Position numbers and translations under genes: made by a program. Positions 16,031 to 23,798 of a DNA stretch of 64,000 nt are shown piece by piece (the first letter of the stretch is position 1; the number at the start of each line of letters is the position of its first letter). Where the stretch lies: NCBI GenBank assembly GCA_902749685.1, contig CACVKW010000055.1:1-64000 (forward strand). The letters run 5' to 3'. This DNA is from Olavius sp. associated proteobacterium Delta 1 (lineage in GTDB: Bacteria > Desulfobacterota > Desulfobacteria > Desulfobacterales > JAFDCJ01). The notes under the pieces are model-generated. The model made no database searches and was not told the DNA's origin. It saw only the letters and a list, made by a program, of their open reading frames with translations.

Positions 16031-17908
16031 CTAGGGGTCGGCGAAATATTTGCCGAAGCGATTGTAGATCGAACCGACGATGCCCTGGGGAAATGCTACG
16101 ACCAGGAAAATAAAAATTAAACCTAAAATGAACTGCCAAAAATCAATGCGTGATATCTTATCGTGCAGCCAGGTAAAGGCAGCCGATCCGACCACCGGCC
16201 CGAACAAGGTTTCAACGCCGCCAAGCAGCACCATGTAGAGAAAATCAAAAGACCGCGGAATGGCCATCTCATCCGGGAATACACTGCCTTTCGAAAACAC
16301 GTAAATTCCGCCGGCCAGCCCCGTAAAAACCCCGGCCAGGATAAAGGCAAACCATTGGTGTCGGCGCAGGTTAATTCCAATGGAATCCACCCGCAAGGCC
16401 GAATCGCGGCAGGCGCGCATGGTATACCCGAAGGGCGTAAAGATAAAATAGCGCAGGAGAAGGATTCCGCCGCTGCACAACACCATAGTCAGGTAATAGA
16501 AAACGATTTTATCATCGGCCCATTGCGACGGCCAGATACTTAAGATCCCATCGTCGCCACCGGTAAATTCTCCCCATTGAAACACAATTGACCAGCAGAT
16601 TTGTGCAAATGCCAACGTGAGCATGGCAAAATATACGCCCGACAGACGAACGCAGAACCATCCGATGATCAGTGCCAATAGACCGGTTAGCAGAGGGGCC
16701 AGCAGTAAAGCCAGTTCCATCGGAGTTTGCACATAGTGCACCATCAGGGCGGCAGCATAGGCGCCTCCCCCGAAAAATGCGGCGTGACCGAATGAAACCA
16801 TGCCCCCCGGTCCGAATAAGAAATAGACACTCATACAGGCCAGCGCAAAGATGGCGATCTCGGTCAGCAGAACCAGCTGAAACGTGTCCACAAAAAGTGG
16901 CATTAACAGGATCAGGATCAATAAAACCAAGCCCAAAAGCCTTAACCGTTTGGAGGCCGGTCGCAGTAAAGACTCGGCAACCCCGGATGGAGCATGCTCA
17001 TGGGCTTCGGCTTTGCCCAGCAGCCCGTGGGGGCGGATCACCAGCACCACGGCCATCACCAGAAACATCAAGACCAGCGTGCTTTGCGGGAAGACCAAAA
17101 CCCCGAACGAACCGAGTTCGCCGAGGATGACGGCGGCCAGGTAGGCGCCGGGAATACTGCCCATACCCCCCACCACCACCACGACAAAGGCGGAAGCAAT
17201 CACATTTAAATCCATCAGGAGATCGGCCCCGCCCTTTGGCAGTTGAACCGCCCCGCCCAAACCGGCTAGAAAAGAGCCGAGGAAAAATACGCTGGTGAAC
17301 AGCCGGGTTTGATTCACTCCCAGGGCATCGGACATCTCCCGGTCTTCGGTAGCGGCCCGCACTAAAATACCCCACCGCGTCCGATTCAGCAATAGCCACA
17401 ACCCGCCTAAAATCAGGGGCGCAATGATAATCAGCGCCAGATCATATTGAGGCAGATAGGTCCCCATAATGTCTATACTACCCTTCAAACCCGGTGCCCG
17501 GGGACCCAGCAAGTCTTCGGCGCCAAAAAGCCAGCGGGACAGATCCTGTATCATTAAGACGATCCCGAAGGTGGCGAAGAGAATAAAAAGCTCCGGGGCC
17601 TGGTATAAGCGCCTCAGTAAAAACACCTCCACGATAACCCCGATCAACCCCACCACCAGAGCCGCCAGCAGGACGCTCGCCCAGAATGGCAAAATGCCTT
17701 GCGGCAAATAGGAAATCAGGTAGTAAGCCACATAGGCGCCCACCATATAAAAAGAGCCGTGGGCCAGGTTGACAATACGGGAAACACCAAAGATAAGCGA
17801 CAATCCGCAGGCCACCAGAAAAAGGCCGGAGGCATCGGATAAACCGGTTAAGAACTGTACGACGTAAAACCCCAAAATCAATCCCTTAATAATTCTGATA
17901 ATTTTCAA
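16031..17908 (-). CDS. Fused LivH-LivM ABC permease, system 1
   Basis: One 625-residue inner-membrane protein that carries both Liv permeases. Residues 1 to about 295 are LivH-like ('LIFGVSRIVNLAHGSFYMVGAY', read in pieces; 'ALGVNQTRLFTSVFFLGSFLAGLGGA', 'VVVGGMGSIPGA'), ending in 'VLVIRPHGLLGKAEAHEH'. After a short polar linker, residues about 330-625 are LivM-like ('GPGGMVSFGHAAFFGGGAYAAA', 'LSGVYFAMLTLAFAQICWS', 'MRACRDSALRVDSIGINLRRHQW'). Multiple hydrophobic segments occur in each half. Usually livH and livM are separate, as in the two other Liv operons here. The start used is TTG at 17908 with no clear ribosome binding site, so the true start is uncertain. Confidence 0.85.
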   Translation of the reverse strand: MKIIRIIKGLILGFYVVQFLTGLSDASGLFLVACGLSLIFGVSRIVNLAHGSFYMVGAYVAYYLISYLPQGILPFWASVLLAALVVGLIGVIVEVFLLRRLYQAPELFILFATFGIVLMIQDLSRWLFGAEDLLGPRAPGLKGSIDIMGTYLPQYDLALIIIAPLILGGLWLLLNRTRWGILVRAATEDREMSDALGVNQTRLFTSVFFLGSFLAGLGGAVQLPKGGADLLMDLNVIASAFVVVVVGGMGSIPGAYLAAVILGELGSFGVLVFPQSTLVLMFLVMAVVLVIRPHGLLGKAEAHEHAPSGVAESLLRPASKRLRLLGLVLLILILLMPLFVDTFQLVLLTEIAIFALACMSVYFLFGPGGMVSFGHAAFFGGGAYAAALMVHYVQTPMELALLLAPLLTGLLALIIGWFCVRLSGVYFAMLTLAFAQICWSIVFQWGEFTGGDDGILSIWPSQWADDKIVFYYLTMVLCSGGILLLRYFIFTPFGYTMRACRDSALRVDSIGINLRRHQWFAFILAGVFTGLAGGIYVFSKGSVFPDEMAIPRSFDFLYMVLLGGVETLFGPVVGSAAFTWLHDKISRIDFWQFILGLIFIFLVVAFPQGIVGSIYNRFGKYFADP

Positions 17909-18111
17909 CAGGGGACGTTGGTATTTCCGATAGCAATATGCTCCCCTATCAATGGAATGATGGAATACTGGAACAATGGAAAATTGGGTTAAAGAAAGGA
18001 TGGATTCTTAATATAAATGCGGTCTCAATCCGCTAAACCCATAATTCCAGCATTCCAATCACCCTGATCATCTCTAGTACGAATCGACTTAATCTACTAA
18101 AACTGCTTTGA

Positions 18112-19323
18112 TTACTTTTCCGGTCTTAACTTCATAACCTCGGCATCACCCGGCAGGTAGTCTTTGCCGTCCGCATACTGCCAGTCGACCATAACGCCTT
18201 TGCCGTCTTTGAGGCCGGTAAGTCCCACGTAGGCGCCCATGGTGGACTGATGGTCGATTTTACGATAGTTGACCGGACCGATAATCGAGTCAAAGGATAA
18301 TCCTTCCATGGCATCCACCATTTTCTCGGTATCGGTGGACCCGGCCTTTTTCAACATATGGTAAACGGACATCATGGTGTTGTATCCCACAACCGAGCCC
18401 GTGCGTGGATAGTCATTAAACTTCCTTTGATAGGCGGCGACGAACTTTTTGTGCATTTGACCCTGAATATCGTACCAGGGGTAGCCGGTGACCAGCCATC
18501 CCACCGGGGCCTCATCTTTTAAAGGATCGAGGTATTCAGGTTCGCCGGTCAACAGACTGACGACAAATACATCTTTAAAAAATCCTCTCAGTTCGCCTTC
18601 CCGCACGAATTTTGCCAGGTCTCCGCCAAAGGTTACATTGTAAATGGCCTCGGGCTTGGCATCGGCCAGGGCCTGAATTTCAGCACCGGCATTTATTTTA
18701 AATAAAGCCGGCCACTGCTCGGCAACAAATTCAACATCGGGCCGTTTGGCTTTTAGCACCCGTTTAAATGAGGCGACGGCATCTTTGCCGTAAGCATAAT
18801 TCGGTGCAATGGTTGCCCAGCGTTTGGCGGGGTTTTTGGCAGCCCCTTCGGCCAGCATGGCCGCCTGCATATAGGTTGAAGGACGCAGCCGAAACGTGTA
18901 GCGATTTCCCTTGGCCCACACGAGGGCGTCGGAAAGCGGCTCTGCCGCGACGAACAAAACCTTGTTGCGTTTGGCGAAATCCGTCACGGCCAGCCCCACG
19001 TGGGAGAAAAAGGTACCCATCAGCAGGGCGACTTTATCTTTTCGAATCAACTCCTCGGCAACCGTCACAGCGGTCCCGGGTTTGCCGGCATCATCGCGGG
19101 AGATGACTTCAATTTGTTTACCCATCACACCGCCGGAATTATTAATTTCTTCCAGTGCCAGCTGCCAACCATTGCGATAAGGAAAAGTAAAGTTGGTCAA
19201 TTTACTGTATGTTTGGATTTCACCAATTTTGATGGTATCTGCGGCCGGCACGCTGGATGCCGCCCCCAGCATTAACATGGACGCAATCATTAAAGCAGCA
19301 AGGACTAGTTTAGTGGTTTTCAT
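18112..19323 (-). CDS. Periplasmic substrate-binding protein (LivK/HAAT type), system 1
   Basis: A 403-residue type I periplasmic binding protein. A Sec signal peptide covers about residues 1-28 ('LVLAALMIASMLMLG' core, 'SVPAAD' cleavage area). The mature part starts 'IKIGEIQTYSKLTNFTFPYRNG' and carries the family features 'LALEEINNSGGVMGKQIEVI' and 'RDDAGKPGTAVTVAEELI'. It is the first gene of transporter 1, preceded by the UPF0280 gene of the nicotinate pathway on the same strand. The ligand is inferred from context to be nicotinate or a catabolite. Ribosome binding site AAAGGAGAAGGAG. Confidence 0.88.
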   Translation of the reverse strand: MKTTKLVLAALMIASMLMLGAASSVPAADTIKIGEIQTYSKLTNFTFPYRNGWQLALEEINNSGGVMGKQIEVISRDDAGKPGTAVTVAEELIRKDKVALLMGTFFSHVGLAVTDFAKRNKVLFVAAEPLSDALVWAKGNRYTFRLRPSTYMQAAMLAEGAAKNPAKRWATIAPNYAYGKDAVASFKRVLKAKRPDVEFVAEQWPALFKINAGAEIQALADAKPEAIYNVTFGGDLAKFVREGELRGFFKDVFVVSLLTGEPEYLDPLKDEAPVGWLVTGYPWYDIQGQMHKKFVAAYQRKFNDYPRTGSVVGYNTMMSVYHMLKKAGSTDTEKMVDAMEGLSFDSIIGPVNYRKIDHQSTMGAYVGLTGLKDGKGVMVDWQYADGKDYLPGDAEVMKLRPEK

Positions 19324-19464
19324 ATTCTCCTTCTCCTTTCAAAGTAAATGGTTATCGATTTGCCACCTGAATCTTGCATGAAAATTAATTTTCACCCTCC
19401 GGCTCGTGCAAAATCCAGGTTGCATCATGAGTAATAAAACCAGTTTCATTCAATGGAACTGCCG

Positions 19465-20346
19465 TTAGTCTCCAATCCCGCTTACCGGAAAAATATAAGG
19501 TTTCAGTCCATCGGATATCGCAAACACATTTTGCAGTGTCATAAATGCCCCGCGAATAATTTTTCGTTGCGCAAGCACCTCCGCTTTTTGCCGGGCGCTT
19601 TCAAGGGCCGTTAAAATTTTCTCAGGTAGCAATTCACCGACTTCAGTGGTTACCGACAATCCTGCAAGATCCGTGTGGGGGTCAAGACTTTCAGCCGGCA
19701 CCTGAACGATACCGCCATCTTCCACAAAACAGGCGTTTCCAATGGCAGTTGCGGCGGCATCCGCTACGGATGCACTGGCAGCCACAACGGTCACCGCCGA
19801 TGCAATCCCTCTGGTCAGACTCCTTCCCCCTATCCCGCTGGTCGTCACCCCCCAGGCCGGCTGACTGCCATCCAGGTGCAGCACATGGGACACCCGTTGA
19901 TTGTCTACTTGGGGTCGGATCCCAACGGTGGCGGTTTCACCCGGTTCCAATCTTAGGGCGATATCACCGCCGTTGTCGACGATGACGCGATCCATTTTTT
20001 GATCAACCAGCCAATCGGCCACAGCATCCGCAATGGTACCGGCCACCGCGGCCATGGGAGTCAGGTCATTATCGCCAATAGCCTTCACACTGGTGATCAT
20101 TTGGATTGCAAGATCCACTTTCGGCCATCTCACGGATTCCGTTACCGGCCGGCTGAGCACCATTCGGCAGCAAGCGACCTGCTCCAGGCAGCGGATTGAT
20201 TCTTCGGCGGCCCCGCGGGCGATTTCAATCTGCGGCTGCCTCTTCTTCCAGGCGCGGATAACCAGGCGCATCGGACCACACTCGGCGACCACCGCTTCCT
20301 CATCAAGCACCCCTATGTGATATTCATAGGACATTAGATTTGCCAA
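19465..20346 (-). CDS. UPF0280 family protein (ApbE-like fold), putative flavin transferase for Hnr
   Basis: A 293-residue cytoplasmic protein of the UPF0280 family, distantly related to ApbE FAD:protein FMN transferases. Conserved pieces are 'AVAGTIADAVADWL', 'VIVDNGGDIALRL', 'WGVTTSGIGGRSLTRGIASAVTVVA' (read in pieces) and 'ASVADAAATAIGNA', which corresponds to the ApbE 'AxxADAxxTAxxV' helix. It lies 141 bases downstream of hnr, whose Eubacterium barkeri homologue contains covalently bound flavin. That makes flavinylation of Hnr an attractive role; this is inference, not shown. The family's function was, to my knowledge, undefined. Confidence 0.8.
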   Translation of the reverse strand: MANLMSYEYHIGVLDEEAVVAECGPMRLVIRAWKKRQPQIEIARGAAEESIRCLEQVACCRMVLSRPVTESVRWPKVDLAIQMITSVKAIGDNDLTPMAAVAGTIADAVADWLVDQKMDRVIVDNGGDIALRLEPGETATVGIRPQVDNQRVSHVLHLDGSQPAWGVTTSGIGGRSLTRGIASAVTVVAASASVADAAATAIGNACFVEDGGIVQVPAESLDPHTDLAGLSVTTEVGELLPEKILTALESARQKAEVLAQRKIIRGAFMTLQNVFAISDGLKPYIFPVSGIGD

Positions 20347-20402
20347 ATCTCAATATTGTAATGAAGGGTTTATCTCCATGCCGACCGATACCGTTCTATA
20401 TA

Positions 20403-20445
20403 CAAAATGCCTAAAGTGCCTAAAATGAGCTAAAATGCCTAAAAT
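20403..20445. repeat. Degenerate tandem repeat (TGCCTAAA type)
   Basis: Four or so imperfect copies of a 10-11-base unit (AAAATGCCTA / AAAGTGCCTA / AAAATGAGCT) between hnr and UPF0280. Related to the array at 27193-27234. Confidence 0.6.
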
Positions 20446-20487
20446 TAATGTATCGCTGCGCTCTATCAATTAAATCGATAGTATTCC

Positions 20488-21996
20488 TTACTTCGGTTTC
20501 TGCGCCTTATAGGGCTTCATCGCCGCCACATGCCCTCCCATTTTCTCATAGTCCTTAAGTTCCATGGTGTATTCCAGGGGACAGATCGTCGCCGGTGTTG
20601 GCGTCCAGTAAAAAGAACCTGCCTTGACCCGCTCCACATCCACCAAAAAAGTAATGCCCCCGCCCGGCAATACATATCCCGGTGACCCCCCAACCGTCAA
20701 ATGAGCTTTGGCTTCATGCACCGCCCGGGTTAATCTAATGGGGTATTTAGTCACCCCCGCCCGGGCACTGCCGCCGGCCCCGGCGGTGTAGATGGCAGAT
20801 ACCCTGGACGGTTCACAACTATTTGAAATGGCCTCCAGGGCGGCCCGGGCTTTCCCAGTTATGGGGATTTCCTTTAGCTGACCACTTCCATCCAATTCGA
20901 GCATGGTTCCGTTTTGACCGGTGGTTTCCGTTAGCAGGATGGTCATTCCCTGCCAGGCGATGTCTGTGTCTATTGAATCAATAATATCAATCGGATCCGT
21001 GATGGAAGTTCCGCCCCAACCGCCGCCGTGATCGCCGAAACAGCGTCCCGGCGTACTCTCATTAAATTTCAGCCGGACACCGGTGGCCTTCGCGCCGGCA
21101 AATTGACCGGCCACGTGCCGGCTCATCTGACCGGTGATGTGCGAATCTATGATGATAACTTCATCAGCCGCCTCAACCAGCAGGGGTGCAAATAATCCCA
21201 TGGTAGCACTGCCGCACCCGACGCGCATTTTGCCGGCCGCTTGACTGTCAATAATCGGCGGGCGGCCGACCTGAATCAACAGCCGGGGGCCATTTTCGAT
21301 TTTCAATTTAACCGCCTTGCGATTGGCGATATCAGTGATGGTCCGGGCCACCACAAAGCCATTTTGCCCGGTTAGCCGGTTGACGCCGCCGATGTGCAGC
21401 ATTTTCGATCCGTATTGCTCGGTTTCAACCATACCGACTTCGCGCTTGGCCACAAGAATCCGGTCGCCTTCCCTGCCGAGGGGAATATCCGTATCGACCT
21501 TGACGATAATGGAGCTGTAACTTAGCGGAACCTCGGTGACCACCGTCACGACATCGATTCCCCGGCGGTTTTCCTTCAGGATCCGGGGGGCGGGCTTACA
21601 GTCGGGGTAGGTCGTACCGGAGCCAATGGCGGTGACCACCGGTTTTCGAATGACTTCTTTGGGATCGGGTCCGACAATCGGCGCCACGTCCTGGAAGTCA
21701 TGCAAAGGGGTTATCCGAACCAGCGTGCCGTCATCATTGCGGTAACGATGACAGGCACCGATGTAACCGGCATTGATCCAGCATTTAATCGGACAGGCAT
21801 CGCATTCGACGGCATTCTGCGGCATGTTTTCATCGGCAGCAATGGCTTCCGACTCGCACACCCGCAGGCATACCCCACAATGGGAGCACCCGTGATCATC
21901 AATCACCGCTTTCTTCTTCACCAGCTTGACGGCATCCACCGGACAATCCCGCACACAAAACCCGCAGCCGATGCATTTGTCGTTGTTAACATTCAT
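20488..21996 (-). CDS. hnr: 6-hydroxynicotinate reductase
   Basis: A 502-residue iron-sulfur flavoprotein that reduces 6-hydroxynicotinate to 1,4,5,6-tetrahydro-6-oxonicotinate, probably with ferredoxin. The N-terminus has two [4Fe-4S] motifs, 'CIGCGFCVRDCP' (about residues 9-20) and 'CSHCGVCLRVCE' (about 33-44). A Cys group at 'CDACPIKCWINAG' to 'GACHRY' could hold the further [2Fe-2S] cluster known in the E. barkeri enzyme. The rest is a family-specific domain ('GSGTTYPDCKP', 'MRVGCGSATMG', 'GRCFGDHGGGWGGTSITDP'). No strict ApbE flavinylation motif is present, although 'GSAT' near residue 270 is similar. It sits between enamidase and UPF0280. Identification rests on remembered similarity plus an unmistakable neighbourhood. 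Confidence 0.85.
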   Translation of the reverse strand: MNVNNDKCIGCGFCVRDCPVDAVKLVKKKAVIDDHGCSHCGVCLRVCESEAIAADENMPQNAVECDACPIKCWINAGYIGACHRYRNDDGTLVRITPLHDFQDVAPIVGPDPKEVIRKPVVTAIGSGTTYPDCKPAPRILKENRRGIDVVTVVTEVPLSYSSIIVKVDTDIPLGREGDRILVAKREVGMVETEQYGSKMLHIGGVNRLTGQNGFVVARTITDIANRKAVKLKIENGPRLLIQVGRPPIIDSQAAGKMRVGCGSATMGLFAPLLVEAADEVIIIDSHITGQMSRHVAGQFAGAKATGVRLKFNESTPGRCFGDHGGGWGGTSITDPIDIIDSIDTDIAWQGMTILLTETTGQNGTMLELDGSGQLKEIPITGKARAALEAISNSCEPSRVSAIYTAGAGGSARAGVTKYPIRLTRAVHEAKAHLTVGGSPGYVLPGGGITFLVDVERVKAGSFYWTPTPATICPLEYTMELKDYEKMGGHVAAMKPYKAQKPK

Positions 21997-22050
21997 TGTT
22001 AAGATCCAAAAACGTCAAGACAAATTAATTTGTGGTGCCATTAACTCACA

Positions 22051-22084
22051 GGAGTGTTGGAGTATTGGAGTGCTGGAGTGTTGG
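22051..22084. repeat. Degenerate tandem repeat (GGAGTGTT type)
   Basis: Four imperfect 8-base units (GGAGTGTT, GGAGTATT, GGAGTGCT, GGAGTGTT). A reverse-complement relative (CATTACTCCATTGCTCCATC) lies at 22120-22140, and similar tracts occur near 14837, 17951 and 2428. Confidence 0.6.
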
Positions 22085-22155
22085 TAATAGAAGAAAAATC
22101 CCTCGAATCTTATCTTTTTCCATTACTCCATTGCTCCATCACTCCAATATTCCAT

Positions 22156-23316
22156 TTAGAATACTTCCGGTTTCCTCACCGGCGGTGGCGTATTGCGGCT
22201 CTTGGCCACCACGATTTCTCCGTCCACCAGCACCATGGATACGGCCGGCACATCGCCGGCCGCGATGGCGGCCAGGGTATCTTCTCCAACCGAACCCATG
22301 GGGGCATCCATAATCACCAGATCCGCTTCCCGCCCCTCGGCAATGATTCCCCGCGGCAGTTTGTGGATCCGTGCCGTGTTGCCGGTTGCCATGCACAGCG
22401 CCTCTTCCGGTTTAATCGCCGACAGGCTTGACAGGTGCGCGATAACCCGCAAAACTCCCAGGGGAATCACGCCGGTGCCGGATGGAGCGTCATTGCCGAT
22501 AATGATCCGCCCAAGGGCATTGTGCTCAAGGCACAGGTCGGCTGCTTGCACCATTATCTTCGGATTGCCGCAATGCACCATTTCCAGCGCAAAATCAGTT
22601 TCAGTCACCAGGCGTTCGACTTCATCCAATGCGACGGCTGTCGGTCCGCCGTTTATATGCGACACGATGTCGGGTGCGGTTTGGATAACCATCTCAGCCG
22701 TCACCGTGCTGCTGCCCGGAATGGATGTGCCGCCGGTATGCATCATGACCGTCATACCGCAGTCTTTGGCCCATTGGACCATGGGTGCGGCATCTGCCGG
22801 ATTTTTGACCGATCCCAGACCGATTTCACCGACGGTGCGCACCCCCGCGCGGGCCATTTCCTCAAAGTCGGTTTGGGTCAGCCCCTTTTCCAGAATCACC
22901 GCCCCCCCAACGACTTTGCCGCCGCCCGGTCTGAAACTGGCAAAAGATTTCGCGGCCACAATGGCCAGGGCCTTGGTACCGGCGGGATCTTTCGGCCGGC
23001 CCGCCAGATGAACTTCACCGGCGGAAATAAAGGTCGTCACACCGCCGTGCACTTCACTTTCAAGAAACCCGGTCTGTTTTTGCCGGGGGGTGTAATCTCC
23101 CAAAACAACGTGGCAGTGTGAATCGAATAATCCCGGGGTGACCGTCGTTCCGGCACAGTCGATGGTCACGTCGGCCTCGGCAATATTCAGCTCTGATTCA
23201 TTGCCTACTTTTTTTATCTTGCCATCATCTGCGAAAATGGCATTACCTTCCAATATCGGAGCACTGATATCACCGCTGACAATCGTTCCAATATTTTTCA
23301 GAAGCACACTGGACAT
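22156..23316 (-). CDS. ena: Enamidase (1,4,5,6-tetrahydro-6-oxonicotinate amidohydrolase)
   Basis: Amidohydrolase-superfamily enzyme, 386 residues, that hydrolyses 1,4,5,6-tetrahydro-6-oxonicotinate to ammonia and (S)-2-formylglutarate. The resemblance to the structurally known E. barkeri enzyme is close along the whole length as I recall it: 'KNIGTIVSGDISAPIL', 'TVTPGLFDSHCHV' (metal ligands His67 and His69), 'HGGVTTFISAGEVH', 'KVVGGAVILEKGLT', 'MMHTGGTSIPGSSTVTAEMV' (read in pieces), 'VSHINGGPTAVAL', 'GNDAPSGTGVIPLGVLR' and 'KSRNTPPPVRK' at the end. A strong AAGGAGG precedes the ATG. It is encoded between the dehydrogenase and hnr, in pathway company. Confidence 0.92.
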   Translation of the reverse strand: MSSVLLKNIGTIVSGDISAPILEGNAIFADDGKIKKVGNESELNIAEADVTIDCAGTTVTPGLFDSHCHVVLGDYTPRQKQTGFLESEVHGGVTTFISAGEVHLAGRPKDPAGTKALAIVAAKSFASFRPGGGKVVGGAVILEKGLTQTDFEEMARAGVRTVGEIGLGSVKNPADAAPMVQWAKDCGMTVMMHTGGTSIPGSSTVTAEMVIQTAPDIVSHINGGPTAVALDEVERLVTETDFALEMVHCGNPKIMVQAADLCLEHNALGRIIIGNDAPSGTGVIPLGVLRVIAHLSSLSAIKPEEALCMATGNTARIHKLPRGIIAEGREADLVIMDAPMGSVGEDTLAAIAAGDVPAVSMVLVDGEIVVAKSRNTPPPVRKPEVF

Positions 23317-23798
23317 TTTTTAACCTCCTTGTTCGCTGAATAGCGAAATATCGAAAACTGGTTGTTATAAATTTTAGGTATCAGGTTTCTGGTGTCAGCG
23401 ACAAAAAAATATCAATTAACAAATTACAAATACCAAATGGTTCGACAAGCTCACCGCCCTGAGCAAAGTCGAAGGGCAAATCACAATTTCCGAAATTCCA
23501 AATAGGAAACTTCATGATATCCAATTTCATTTTTAGGTCGAAGCAAAGGCATGGTGGGAGTGGTTTTCAACCACGATTTTAAATGTTGTCCCGACCGAAT
23601 TAATCGCGGTGCCCCGCTAAAAAGCAACGGGATGTAAGCAGAAACCGCTCCCACAGAACCTATAAACTGCTTTCAGAACATAAAAAGTATCCTCTTTGCT
23701 AAAACTGGACGCTCGCGGCCAGAGGCGGTGCTGACACCTAAAACCCATAGAAATGACGGAGCGAAGCGACAACCACTCCGCCTTCGGCGGATCAATCT
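23317..23798. other. ndh Mo subunit-ena intergenic region, repeat-rich
   Basis: About 480 bases without a gene inside the nicotinate cluster. It contains the GGCCAG-type repeat copy 2 (23705-23732), a GCCCCGCTAAA-GCAACGGGATG motif (about 23611-23637) related to 34637-34662, GAGCGAAGCGAC (about 23758-23771), and a CAATCTTCAATTTTCAATATTCAA tract just before the stop of the upstream gene. Confidence 0.6.
23705..23732 (+). repeat. Dispersed GC-rich repeat (GGCCAG-GGCGG family), copy 2
   Basis: Matches the copy at 1035-1062 with a few changes; the reverse copy is at 34774-34797. Confidence 0.55.
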
